Source: Stichopus chloronotus
Lineage: Eukaryota; Echinodermata; Holothuroidea; Aspidochirotida; Stichopodidae
Direction: 5' to 3'
Length of the DNA stretch: 64,000 bases
Assembly (NCBI GenBank): GCA_021234535.1
Contig: CM037840.1
Location: 9,898,643-9,962,642, forward strand
This document shows positions 50,540 through 61,560 of the stretch, in pieces. Both the position numbers and the translations under genes were made by a program. Positions within the stretch are counted from its first letter, which is position 1. The number at the start of each line of letters is the position of its first letter. The notes below the pieces were generated by a model. The model was not told where the DNA came from. It did not search any database and worked only from the letters and a program-made list of their open reading frames with translations.

Positions 50540-52120
50540 GATAGATTGTTGTGAGATGGTGTTTGAAATGTTTTTCAAAAGTGGGAAAAGTGTGGAATTC
50601 CTTAATATTATCAAGTAAATGATGACAGACTTTTACACCAACGAAACGAATACGGCAATGTGAGGATTTTTGAGTCTTAAGTCTGGAATCGAAAAAGAAT
50701 TAGAAGAAGGATTAGCGTATGCATTATTATCCTTACTATAATTAAAAAAGTTACTAAGAGTCGTCGGAGTGTCACAAAGCGAGGAATTATACATAAAAAT
50801 GCCAAATATCGTGTAATGTCATAAATATTAAGTATGTTAAGGTTTATGAAGAGAGGGGCTGTATGATGGAGGTTGCACAGGTTACAAAAATACCAAACAG
50901 CTCTTCAAGTTTTTAGGAAGAGGAAGTAGGAAGAAAGGCTGAATCCTTGGTAGGGTAAGTACTACCCAAAACAATATTACAATAAGAGAAATATGGAAGG
51001 ATAAGACTGTTACATAGAGTAACGAGAATCTACATCTCGGGACCAGGTGGCGAAGTCGGTTGATAATACCGATCCCTTTTTGACACTTTTTGTGCGACGT
51101 GCTCAATATGCTTCTACCAAAGAAGATGATGCAACGCTACAGTGATAAGTAAAGGAATAGAACTTGCATTGTTGATAGAAACAAACTGATGACGGTCATT
51201 CACGTAGTTACCGACCCAATCAATTGCTCGGACACCATAGTATCTAAGCTTGTTGAGTAAAATGTTATGATCAAGTGTATCAAAGGCTTTCGAAAGGTCA
51301 AGAACAATGCCAGATGCAAAATGATTCTTTTCAAACGCATCCATTTTTTCTTTGGGGGGGGGGGGGCGTTAAAACTTAGGATAGCTGGTTTGGTTGCCCT
51401 ACCAGGAAGAAAGCCAAACTAATAGCCATACAAAAGATTACTCTGGATTAAAAAAGAATAGGGTCTAGTAAACACGATTTTCTCTCAATTTTGTGAGAAA
51501 CAGGGGGAGAACTTACATAGGTCTATAGTTTCTCACGGGATCTTTTGCCCTACTTTTAAAGATAGGAAGAATACGAGCAATCTTAAAAGAAGTGTGGACT
51601 TCACCCTGGTTAGGAGACGCATTAAAAAAGATATAAAAGAGTTTTGCCGACACAGGATGGGCAACACGTTTAACAGTATTTGCTGGGAAATCCAGAAGGT
51701 ATGAGGGATAATGTAATTTTTAAGACCTCATCATGTGTTTGTTGGAGGTCGGACGGAGGAAAATAGAATCAGTTATAGGACATTTTGGGTAGGCGTGGTA
51801 GCTGCAGTATACCATTAGTAAAAAATAATAGGAAAAAATTGTGAAGAATTGTCGAGAGTCAAAATGGCACTGAGCTTCTGTATGATAAACGCCAGGCCTT
51901 TTGGAGTTTTTCAACGCCTGCAGGAAAATACCTGTCCCCCCTAAGTTAAGTGCCCTCTGTTTGGTAACTCTGGGGTCGGGATGACATCCTGTGGGACCTA
52001 TCAATTTCTGCCGAGGTAAGGGGAAGGGTTAGCTTCTCGTTCACAAGTTTGGTGATGAGATTATCTGTTGATTTTTCAGGTAGTTCAGGAATACCGCCGT
52101 GAATACGTTAACAATTACGT
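50540..52120 (-). mobile_element. Decayed LINE with RT and ORF1 remnants
   Basis: Reading on the minus strand from 52120: LPEKSTDN and AEIDRSHRMSS (LINE ORF1-like SHR motif) near 52085-51970, CPITDSIFLRPTSN at about 51780, ARILPIFKSRAKDPVRNYRP (RT entry motif) near 51530, DLSKAFDTLDHNILLNKLRYYGVR (51300-51230), YVNDRHQFVSINN, and KGIGIINRLRHLVPR near 51080. The frames are broken repeatedly, and the endonuclease region between ORF1 and RT is missing. The motifs fit CR1/L2/jockey-type LINEs. It is non-functional. Confidence 0.8.
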
Positions 52121-52619
52121 CGAGAATACGGTCGCTGTCGGTAAAGAAAGTCTTGTACTTCAGTCAGGTCACGTTTGAGAAATCAAGAAATAGTCAGTTT
52201 GAAGAACCTTTAGTTTCCCCCTCAAGTTCCTACCGCTATTAACACTTATACGAACATAAACCGATAAGACGATCCCCGACCGGCGGAGTTTCGATAGCTC
52301 AGATTTCGTCTGCCTCGATCTTGACTTGATGTGTGAACGTCAGAATTCTCTTGGGTTCTCTCTCTTTTTTTTTTTCTTTAGTTTGCTGTGACAAGGTAAG
52401 GGAAGGACCATTAGTGTGAGAAAAGTTTCATGTTCCTACGCCCCCTCCAGCAATCCCTCGCCTTCCCCGACAGTCTTCCGGACAGATGACCTGTGTAGTT
52501 ATTTCTAGTGTGAGAGGGTAATAACTGACATGTGATGTCTAAAAATTAAGTTCTCCATTCGTCATTCATCTGTTTCAACATTAACAACGCTGTCAAGCCC
52601 ATCCTATACCATTTAGGAA

Positions 52620-53748
52620 GTTGTTATTGTGGATTTTCTTCTTTAATTTTAACGTGTCTTAGTTTGTATATACCCTATAAATTCCAAAGAGAGTAAAATT
52701 AGGGATGACACCAAATCAAGACTTGAATAAACGTTGACCCCAAAAAATGTGAGAAGTGAGAATGACCTTTTCGAAGGTACTTTTTACTCCAAATACAGAG
52801 CCATCTCTGATTCCACTCTGAAAGAGCCTAGTGATTTTTCACTCTAAAGGATTTAGGGGGTAAGGAAATGTACCGTACTAAACTTCTCAAAACCAAAACA
52901 CAGCAAAAAGAATGATCTACTTTAAGACTGCATAAGGATCACTTACTTGCATCAGTAATTACAAGTATGGACCCTCTCCAACAAATAGAAAATTACAGAC
53001 TTGTGTACTAAAAGAATTATTTCCATTGTGCATGCAATCGTACAAAAATCTTTTATGCTAAACGTGGCAGATAGCTTCAATTCGAATAGTAAATACTAAC
53101 GTTGTCTCTTTAATCTAAAATGAAATAAACAAGGACACAAAAGTCAACAACTTTCATGAGAGCTAAGCAGACGGAGTGGAATAAAAACATGAAGAGAAAC
53201 AAAAGCCGGGGGACTATAAGATGATCTAACTAAGATAAGAGACAATTAAGCACACTGCGATGTAATACCTATGTATTAAGCTGAACTTTCTAGCTTGGTT
53301 CTACAAGATACACATAAATACAATTAGTAGACTTTTAAATGGAAAAGGATCTTGTACAACTTAATTTGCATCAAGATAGTGAAAAAGAAAACAATATTGC
53401 TTTTTGTTAGGCTATTCGATCGGGACCATCCATAAATATGTGTCGAAGGTTTTTTTTTTCCTCAAAACATCGTGCCGGAAATGAGTCATGAAAGGTGCAT
53501 CATTTAAATGTTTGAAAGTTTGGGTGAACAAATTATCCTTGAACAACAAGAAATTGAATGATTTGGTAGAAAAAGTATTTCTAAAAAACAAAATCGTTTT
53601 CCTTTCTTATTTTGAAGAATGTGTCATTCTATATTCTTGTCATGTGTCTACATGAATTGTTTTTGTTTTCTGTAACACAAAGTCCTTATTTTCTTTCAAC
53701 GATGATTACATACATCTTTTTATATATCCTACATCATTTACGAATTTG
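52620..53748. repeat. Tandem unit 1 of a 1.1-1.3 kb repeat
   Basis: The marker 'gtaaaattagggatgacacc' is at about 52700. Unit 1 is shorter than the others because it lacks a block of about 190 bp (from 'ggtggattattgaatcc' to the start of 'taatctaaaatga'). A core homologous to the dispersed MITE ('gtgcatcatttaaatgtttg', 'gggtgaacaaattatcc') lies at about 53490-53740. Confidence 0.8.
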
Positions 53749-55065
53749 TTATTTTAGAATGTGTTTTTCTTCTTTTACATTAACGTGTTGTAGTTTGTTT
53801 GTACCCTATAAATTCCAAATACAGTAAAATTAGGGATGACACCAAATTAAGACTTAACTAAATGTTGCCTCTAAAAAAAAGGAGGAATAACCTTTTTCGA
53901 AGGCAATTTTCACTCCAAATACAGAGCCATCTCTGATTCCGCTCTAAAAGAGCCTAGTGATTTTTCTCTCTAAATGATTAAGGGGATAAGGAAATGTACC
54001 GTACTAAAGTTCTCAAAACCTAGACCCACAGAAAAAGAATGATCTACTTTAAGACTGCATCAGGATCACTTACTTCTACAAGTAATTACAACTATGGACC
54101 CTTTCCAACAAAGGGAAAATTACAGACTTGTGTACTAAAAGCATTATTTCCATTGTGCGTGCAATCGTATAAAAATCGTTTACGCTGAACGCGGCAGATA
54201 GCTTCAATTCGAATAGTAAATATTAACGTTGGTGGATTATTGAATCCTCTGTGTACTTTTGTCTCAGATACCGAGACACCACAGAACTTAACGCAATGTA
54301 TATAGGTTGAACAACACCTGCCAGTTGCTTACACCCTGTAGTACTGTCTTATATGTAAAAGGTAAAAAAGAATACAAAGTATAGTAGTGTCGTCGGTTCC
54401 TCTGCACTCAGTGTTGACTTATTAATCTAAAATGAGATAAACAAGGACACAAAGGTCAACAATTTTCATGAGAGCTAAGCAGACGGAGTGGAATAAAAAC
54501 ATGAAGAGAAACAAAAGCCGGAGGATTATAAGATGATCTAACTAAGATAAGAGTCAAAGAAGCAGACTGCGATGTAATACATATGTATTAAACTGAATTT
54601 TCCAGCTTGGTTCTACAAGATACACATAAATACAATAAGTAGACTTTTAAATGGAAAGGGATCTTGTGCAACTTAATTTGCATCAGTATAGTGAAAAAGA
54701 AAATGATATTGCTTTTTGTTAAGCTATTCGATCAGGGCCAGCCATAAATATGTGTCAATTTTTATTTTCTCAAAATATCGGGCCGGAATGACTCATGAAG
54801 GGTGCATCATTTAAATGTTTGAAATTTTAGGTGAACAAATTATCCTTGAACAACAAAAAATGGAATTATTTGGTAGATATAGTTTTTCTAAAAAACAAAA
54901 TCGTTTTCCTTCTTTATTTTGAAGACTGGGTCATTCTATATTCTTGTCATGTGTCTACATGAATTGGGTTTTTTTCTTCTGTAAAACAAAGTCCTTATTT
55001 CCTATTAACGTTGATTACATACATCTTTTATATATCCTATATCATTTACGAATTGAATATTTTAG
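53749..55065. repeat. Tandem unit 2 of the 1.1-1.3 kb repeat
   Basis: Full-length copy of about 1.3 kb. It carries the marker block at 53826, the 190-bp block missing from unit 1 (54230-54420), the 'agacggagtggaataaaaac' block at 54481, and the MITE-like core at 54790-55020. No reading frame is conserved across copies. Confidence 0.8.
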
Positions 55066-55778
55066 AATATGCTGTTTCTTCTTTTATGTTAACGTGTCTC
55101 AGTTTGTATATACCCTCTAAATTCCAAAGAGAGTAAAATTAGTGATGACATCAAATTAAGACTTAATTAAATGTTGAATTTAAAAAAAGTGAAAATAACC
55201 TTTTTCGAAGGCAATTTTCACTCCAATTACAGAGCCATCTCTGATTCCACTTGAAAATATCCCAGCGATTTTTCTCTCAAAATGATTTAGGGGATAAAGA
55301 AATGTACTGTATTAAAGTTTTCAAAACCTAGGCACACAGCAAGAAGAATGATCTACTTTAAGACTGCATAAGGATAACTTACTTGCACCAGTAATTACTG
55401 TATTTTTTTGTATTTATTGAATCCAATATGAATATAAAAATTTATAAAGAGGAGTTACAAGACAAAGACATAAAAAAGTAAAAGTTGAAAGAGTATACAA
55501 AAATATACAATGGCACTAGTATAAATATATATACATATGGAAAGGCTAATAATGCTTTAAATGAGAAATAGGGGAAAAAATTCTACAACAAACATTCTAC
55601 GTGTTAGGACTGAATGAATAATGCAGCACGATAAATAAACGAATTTCTAAAAACTTCTGTCTTGTATTTTGGCAAGATGTGTGGATTTCTTACGTCTCTG
55701 TTTGATTTGCATAAGAGACATTGTAGTGCAGGGTACAGTGAGTGATTTTTGTCATTGTGACCCTTATTTGCAGTTCTT

Positions 55779-55847
55779 AAAAAATCAGCTTTTGCAGCAA
55801 CATTCTTTGTTGCTAAAAGTGCATCGAAATCTAAAGTAAAAATAGTT
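55779..55847. repeat. 69-bp target-site duplication, left copy
   Basis: The 69 bases from AAAAAATCAGC to AAAATAGTT are repeated directly at 58438-58506 with one visible mismatch (ctttgttgc versus cttttttgc). Together they flank the palindromic Penelope-like element exactly. Confidence 0.85.
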
Positions 55848-56029
55848 TGTGAAAGAAATGGTAGACTCTCCAGAACTCAGTGACGTGACCAAAATTGATG
55901 ATATGTCAGGATAAATTTTGTAAAGGTATTACACCTGTCAGGTGATCCTCAGGTATTTTAAGGGTAGAGAAAAACAGGAAACCATAATAAGGTCCGGTTT
56001 TGGGATGTGTGACTTTACTCGGTGGTAAG

Positions 56030-56105
56030 CCATAGCTGGTGGGCTATTGCTAGACGCGTTTCGACCCTGGAAGATGATTACCGGGTCTCATCAGTAGCGG
56101 TATGG
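56030..56105 (-). ncRNA. Type I hammerhead ribozyme (left arm)
   Basis: Reverse complement of the ribozyme at 58180-58255. The conserved core CTGATGA lies at 56094-56088 and GAAA at 56062-56059, joined by the GACCC/GGGTC stem II. The cleavage triplet is GTC. The surrounding CCATA/TATGG and GCTA/TAGC pairs form stem I. Confidence 0.85.
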
Positions 56106-56321
56106 ATAAGAACAGGCAGTGTTTTGCCCTAAAAAAAATGTCGTGTCACAAATGGGTAAGTTATTCAAGCATGGTATCGAATTTGGTTAAGGAAATTTCC
56201 GAATCAAGGGATGCTCTTACGAGAGAGTCACTCAGATTGTTCGCCCGTTTGCAGGCAATGAGTGGAGGATTCGGAAAGATCTTTTTGAGTATAGGGTGTT
56301 CCATGATAAGATGCCAGTAAG

Positions 56322-56675
56322 TTAACAGGCATTGTTTGAGATCTTTAGTTTTGATATGAGGTGTGTACGTTTAGAGGGTTTATCATGCATGAAATAGGTA
56401 ATTCTCATAGCGCGGGTAAGCTGGTTCATAGCTTGAAGTAGAGAATTTCTTTTCGGTTGCGGTGGTGTTGGGATGAAACCCAGACCTTTTCCCAGAACTA
56501 GTATCTCTGGGGAGGTGAGATTGCGTTTAGAGAGGTTCCTGATAAATCTCAAATTGGTATCAATTTGCTCTTTGATTAAGGAACGTTTTCTTTGTACACG
56601 TTTTAACCTCGATCGGTTAGGATTAGAAGGTTGGCGATGAGGCCGTTTAGTGGGTTTGAACCGGCGTTTTGCCAT
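56322..56675 (-). pseudogene. Penelope-like N-terminal fragment (left arm)
   Basis: A 117-aa frame from ATG at 56675, starting MAKRRFKPTKRPHRQ, with a highly basic first 60 residues. It contains NLSKRNLTSPEILVLGKGLG and FIPTPP, a conserved N-terminal segment of Penelope-like proteins. It ends at TAG-adjacent sequence (KISNNAC) where the C-terminal remnant continues in another frame, as expected for an internal deletion. The same frame is present at 57611-57964. Confidence 0.75.
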
Positions 56676-56827
56676 GATGTACGAGGGTGTAGTAGGTTCT
56701 ACAAAATATATAAGGAAGAAAAACACAACAAAGCACGTTTTAAGAGAGGTGTGAAACTTTCTCTTTCTGGCTGATTTGATGGCCCTTAGAAGAGCCGTTT
56801 GTTAAGTGTTTTTCCACCAGTGGGGCC

Positions 56828-57420
56828 TTAAAGCTTACGCTTTTTGGCGGGTGGTTCCCCTCGAAAACGTCGCAGCCTCCTTACCTGTGCGTCAACTAAC
56901 TTCGGGAAGAGCGTTGATGCCTTCTGTCTGTCTTCCTCCGGATTAAACTTCTCGATGGAAGAGAAAGCCTGCTGCCGTTGTAGAGCAATCTCCTTTTTGG
57001 CTTGGATGGTGTGTTTCTGTAGGGCCTCGATTTGGAGTTTAGCTAACTTCCTGCTTGCTTTGTGCAGCGTGGCTTGCCAGTTGGCAAGGAACTCAGGCTC
57101 ATGTATCAGGGGGGTAGGCAGCGATGGAGGCTGCTTCCTTAATGCAGTGAGCTTGGGCTCTCGGAGATCCTGTAGATCTCGGGTGAGACTAGCTATTCTC
57201 CGCTCGAGGTAGAAGATTGCCTCCTGGTTTATTCTTATGGTGTTCAGGAACGGCTGCAAGGCTATGTAGTTGATGTCGGAGAGACGCAAATTTTCTTTCT
57301 TCTTTGGTGGAAGGGTTTCAGTAGAGAAGCTGCTCTCACTTGAGTCCGACTGGTCATCCGGTTGTGGATATTGCCGTTTGCGTGAGAGAGAGAGTTCTTC
57401 GAGATCTTGGTGGTGTTCAT
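56828..57420 (-). CDS. Coiled-coil-like ORF in the Penelope element spacer
   Basis: The frame is open from about 57480 to a stop at 56828, with no in-frame ATG seen. Useful sequence begins near HNEHHQDLEELSLSRKRQ. It continues through an acidic/Ser patch (DDQSDSSESS), PPKKKENLRLSDINY, long helical stretches rich in Leu, Gln and Lys (for example LEALQKH-like segments), and ends with a nuclear-localisation-like PPAKKRKL. It probably corresponds to an upstream ORF1 of the element, 5'-truncated or spliced. Function is not established. Confidence 0.5.
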
Positions 57421-57610
57421 TGTGAACTGATAGGTTGAGAAGAAAGTGAGGATAAAATACACATAATACACCATAAGAATAAACCAGGAGGCAATCTTCT
57501 ACCCCATCAAATCAGCCAGAAAGAGAAAGTTTCACACCTCTCTTAAAACGTGCTTTGTTGTGTTTTTCTTCCTTATATATTTTGTAGTACCTACTACACC
57601 CTCGTACATC

Positions 57611-57964
57611 ATGGCAAAACGCCTGTTCAAACCCACTAAACGGCGTCATCGCCAACCTTCTAATCCTAACCGATCGAGGTTAAAACGTGTACAAAGAAAA
57701 CGTTCCTTAATCAAAGAGCAAATTGATACCAATTTGAGATTTATCAGGAACCTCTCTAAACGCAATCTCACCTCCCCAGAGATACTAGTTCTGGGAAAAG
57801 GTCTGGGTTTCATCCCAACACCACCGCAACCGAAAAGAAATTCTCTACTTCAAGCTATGAACCAGCTTACCCGCGCTATGAGAATTACCTATTTCATGCA
57901 TGATAAACCCTCTAAACGTACACACCTCATATCAAAACTAAAGATCTCAAACAATGCCTGTTAA
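57611..57964 (+). pseudogene. Penelope-like N-terminal fragment (right arm)
   Basis: Inverted duplicate of the fragment at 56322-56675, with a few substitutions near the start (MAKRLFKPTKRRHRQ). It is followed at about 57930-58123 by the remnant CLLTYWHLIMEHPILKK, then PPLIACKRANNLSDSLV, and a stop. Confidence 0.75.
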
Positions 57965-58179
57965 CATACTGGCATCTTATCATGGAACACCCTATACTCA
58001 AAAAGACCTTTCCGAATCCTCCACTCATTGCCTGCAAACGGGCGAACAATCTGAGTGACTCTCTCGTAAGAGCATCCCTTGATTCGGAAATTTCCTTAAA
58101 CAAATTCGATACCATGCTTGAATAACTTACCCATTTGTGACACGACATTTTTTTAGGGCAAAACACTGCCTGTTCTTAT

Positions 58180-58255
58180 CCATACCGCTACTGATGAGAC
58201 CCGGTAATCATCTTCCAGGGTCGAAACGCGTCTAGCAATAGCCCACCAGCTATGG
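58180..58255 (+). ncRNA. Type I hammerhead ribozyme (right arm)
   Basis: Core elements in order: CCATA (58180-58184) and GCTA (58187-58190) as the 5' side of stem I; CTGATGA (58191-58197); stem II GACCC (58198-58202) with GGGTC (58218-58222) around a 15-nt loop; GAAA (58223-58226); a very short stem III (CGC); GTC cleavage triplet (58230-58232); then TAGC (58233-58236) and TATGG (58251-58255) completing stem I. Hammerheads with weak stem III are known from Penelope-like elements, where they may act as dimers. Confidence 0.88.
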
Positions 58256-58437
58256 CTTACCACCGAGTAAAGTCACACATCCCTAAAACCGGACCTTATT
58301 ATGGTTTCCTGTTTTTCTCTACCCTTAAAATACCTGAGGATCACCTGACAGGTGTAATACCTTTACAAAATTTATCCTGACATATCATCAATTTTGGTCA
58401 CGTCACTGAGTTCTGGAGAGTCTATCATTTCTTTCAC

Positions 58438-58506
58438 AAAAAATCAGCTTTTGCAGCAACATTCTTTTTTGCTAAAAGTGCATCGAAATCTAAAGTAAAA
58501 ATAGTT
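58438..58506. repeat. 69-bp target-site duplication, right copy
   Basis: Direct repeat of 55779-55847. It restores the interrupted LINE sequence, which continues on its far side. Confidence 0.85.
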
Positions 58507-58691
58507 GATGTGTATTTAAGAGATTTGATAAGTCTATCTTTGTCCTTTTTTTATACAAAATGGTACCAGACAGGAACTGCGTAAGTTATGTGTGGCAAAA
58601 GGATGTCATTAAAGACATTTTCCTTAGCCTTCGATTCGATTAAAAAAGGACACAACATAAGCCAGACTTGATACAATATAATACACTCTAG

Positions 58692-61129
58692 TTAATACCT
58701 TTTATATGTGACAAGAAAAGGTCAAACCATCATCTATATAAATACCTAAGTATTCAGTTTTTGAGGTTCTATGCACCTCTGATACTTTAGCAATAATACT
58801 TTGTAATCTTGACTGTATTAGAGCTTCATGTTTAACAATTTTGTTTGCAAAGCTCATTTCCTTTGATTTAGTAGGGTTAAGAACTAAATTTTTGAGGTCG
58901 CATATGGCAACAGAGTCATTAACAGAAGATTGATGATTTAATTGATCAGTCACAGCAGATTTCTTAGCAATCTTGCATGACACAGCAGTATCGGTATATA
59001 AAGTAAATACGATAGCAGATAACGGACCCCCTTGAGGTACATCCACTTTTATTTCTGATATTTCTGACAAGGCTTTATCCAACTTAATTTGTCTTGACCA
59101 CCCTTGAAGAAATTGTTCCAACAAATGAATAAGCCAAGATTCTTTTTTAAATTGTGAAAGATCCCACAGTAGTTGATTTGGTAAGACCGCATGAAATGCA
59201 CTTGAAAAATCAAAAAGAGGACCTTTGTTATAGTCGTTTCTTTACGATGTAGATGAGACACAATATCATTGATTACTAAAAGGTACAGCATCAATACAAG
59301 ATACACCCTTCTTATAGGCAAACTGACGCTTATCGCCAAATTGATCTACAATGGGTATTAATTGATATAAAATGAGTTTTTGCAAACTATTAAAAGCAAC
59401 ACTTGCCAAATCAATTGGTCGGAAATCATTCCCAGTACTTGTATTTTTGATTTTTGGGACAGTTGGCTGTCAAAGCAGTTTTCCAAACATGGGGTATTTC
59501 GCTATTTTGAATGCTTTCTTGGAAGATAGATGTATAAATTGGCGATAATTCATTTGAAAAATATTTGAACACCCACCAAGGAATATTATCCGAACGACAT
59601 GCTACTCCTCTTTTTACCTGACTACAATGTTTCCTAACAGAGCCTAAATCAAATTTAAAAGTCATCTTTAGGTTCAGGAAGGCTTAGTAGAATATCTTTA
59701 CTGCATGATTACAACTACGGACACTCTCCAACAAATAGAAAATTACAGACTTGTGTACTAAAAGCATTATTTCTACTGTGCGTGCAATCGTATAAAAATC
59801 GTCTATGCTAAACGTGTCAGATAGCTTCAATTCGAATAGTAAATATTAACGTTGGTGGATTATTGAATCCTCTGTGTACTTTTGTCTCAGATGTCGAGAC
59901 ACCAAAGAACTTAACGCAATGTATATAGGTTGAACAACACCTGCCAGTTGCTTACACCCTGTAGTACTGTCTTATATGTAAAAGGTAAAAAAGAATACAA
60001 AGTATAGTAGTGTCGTCGGTTCCTCTGCACTCAGTGTTGACTCATTAATCTAAAATGAGATAAACAAGGACACAAAAGTCAACAATTTTCATGAGAGCTA
60101 AGCAGACGGAGTGGAATAAAAACATGAAGAGAAACAAAAACCGGAGGATTATAAGATGATCTAACTAAGATAAGAGACAATTAAGCACACTGCGATGTAA
60201 TACATATATATATTAAGCTGAATTTTCCAGCTTGGCTCTACAAGATAAACATAAATACAATTCAACTTAGTAGACTTTGAAATGCAAAAGGATCTTGTGC
60301 AACTTAATGTGCATCAAGATAATGAAAAAGAAAATAATTTTACTCTGTGTTAAGCTATTCGATCAGGGCCATCCATAAATATGTGTCAAAGTTTTTTCTT
60401 CTCAAAACATTGTGCGTGAAATGAGTCATGAAATTTGCATCATTTGAATGTTTGAGAGTTTGGGTAAACAAAGTTTCCTTGAACAACAAGAAATGAAATG
60501 ATGTGGTAAAAATAAGTTCTTCTTGAAAACAAGATCGTTTTCCTCCCTTATTTTGAAGAATGTGCCATTCTTTATTCTTTTCGTGTGTCTTCATGAATTT
60601 TTTTTCGGTAAAAACAAAGTCCTTATTTCAATTCAACGTTGATGACATATTATCATTTATGTATCCTACATCATTTGAAAAATTGTTATTTTAGAATGTT
60701 TTATTTCTTCTTTTACTTTAAAGTGTTTTAGTTTGTTCATACTCTCTTAATTTCAAAGACATTAAAATTAGGGATGACACCAAATTAAGACTTAAATAAA
60801 TGTTGACTCTACGAAAAAAGAGAATGATCTATTTCGAAGGCACTTTTTACTCCAAATACAGAGCCATCTCTGATTCCACTCTAAAAGAGCCTAGTGATTT
60901 TTCACTCTAAAGGATTTAGGGGGTAAGGAAATGTACTGTACTAAACTTCTCAAAACCTAGACACTCAACAAAAACAATGATCTACTTTAAGACTGCATAA
61001 GGATCACTTACTTGCACCAGTAATTACAACTATGGAAACTCTCCAACAAAGAGTAAATGACAGACTTGTGTACTGAAAGCATTATTTCCATAGTGCGTGC
61101 AATCATATCAACATCTTTCATGCTAAACG
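58692..61129. repeat. Large inverted repeat, left arm
   Basis: Reverse complement of 61561-64000, with about 432 bp of unique unit sequence between the arms. It includes part of the LINE, the LINE/unit junction at 59706, the right piece of unit 3 and the start of unit 4. Its left edge is set only by the window end, so the true arm may be longer. Confidence 0.9.
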
Positions 61130-61560
61130 TGGCAGATAGCTTCAATTCGATTAGTAAATATTAACGGTGTAGGATTATTGCATCCGTTGTGTACTTTCGT
61201 CTCAGATACAGAGACAACATAAAACTCAATGCAAGGTATGTATGGTGAACTAAACCAGCCAGTTGCTTACACTCTGTAGTACTGTCTTATATGTAAAAGA
61301 TCCGAAGAATACAAAGTATAGTAGTGGCGTCGGTTCATTCTACACTCAGTGTTGACCCATTAATCTAAAATGAGATAAACAAGGATACCAAAGTCAACAA
61401 CTTTCATGAGAGCTAAGCAGACGGAGTGGAATAAAAACATGAAGAGAAACAAAAGCCGGAGGATTATAAGATGATCTAACTAAGATAAGAGTCAAAGAAG
61501 CAGACTGCGATGTAATACGTATGTATTAAACTGAATTTTCCAGCTTGGTTCTACAAGATT
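60683..61560. repeat. Tandem unit 4 (truncated at the inversion breakpoint)
   Basis: Direct copy of the repeat with the marker block near 60766. It runs to 'ttggttctacaagatt' at 61560, where the sequence switches abruptly to the inverse orientation. Confidence 0.8.

Larger units (their letters stand above)
55848..58437. mobile_element. Palindromic (head-to-head) Penelope-like element
   Basis: About 2.59 kb: a left arm 55849-56782 and a right arm 57504-58437, each about 934 bp and near-identical reverse complements, around a 721-bp unique spacer. Each arm reads outward and carries a short frame with LSKRNLTSPEILVLGKGLGF (N-terminal region of Penelope-like RTs). It is followed directly, in a shifted frame, by FPNPPLIACKRANNLSDSLV (the region after the RT core). 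Next comes a hammerhead ribozyme. The RT core and any GIY-YIG nuclease are deleted, so the element is non-autonomous. The spacer holds the 5' part with a coiled-coil-like frame on the minus strand. Confidence 0.82.
55400..59706 (-). mobile_element. 5'-truncated LINE (minus strand), interrupted by a Penelope-like element
   Basis: On the minus strand from 59665: LGSVRKHCSQVKRGVA, then FRPIDLASVAFNSLQKLI, RQFAYKKGLSCIDAV, the LINE RT motif region (VLFL then SSAFHAVLP in another frame), VPQGGPLSAIVF (59045-59010), then NPTKSKEMSF. The canonical YADD block is missing and frames are broken. Reading continues after the inserted element at 55780-55590 with KTEVFRNSFIYRAALFIQS, the usual LINE RT tail, and ends in an AT-rich 3' UTR at 55400. 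It belongs to a different subfamily from the LINE at 50.5-52.1 kb. A second, inverted copy begins at 62990. Confidence 0.8.
55066..60682. repeat. Tandem unit 3, split by a LINE insertion
   Basis: The left piece is 55066-55399 and the right piece 59707-60682. The unit sequence 'caccagtaattacaactatgg' of the other copies is broken after 'gtaattac' at 55398 and resumes at 'attacaactacggac' near 59706. The intervening 4.3 kb is a LINE that itself contains a Penelope-like element. Confidence 0.8.

Noticed and set aside
56844..57212. 122-codon plus-strand frame in the Penelope spacer
   Set aside because: Antisense shadow of the helical minus-strand frame; cysteine-rich by reverse complement only.
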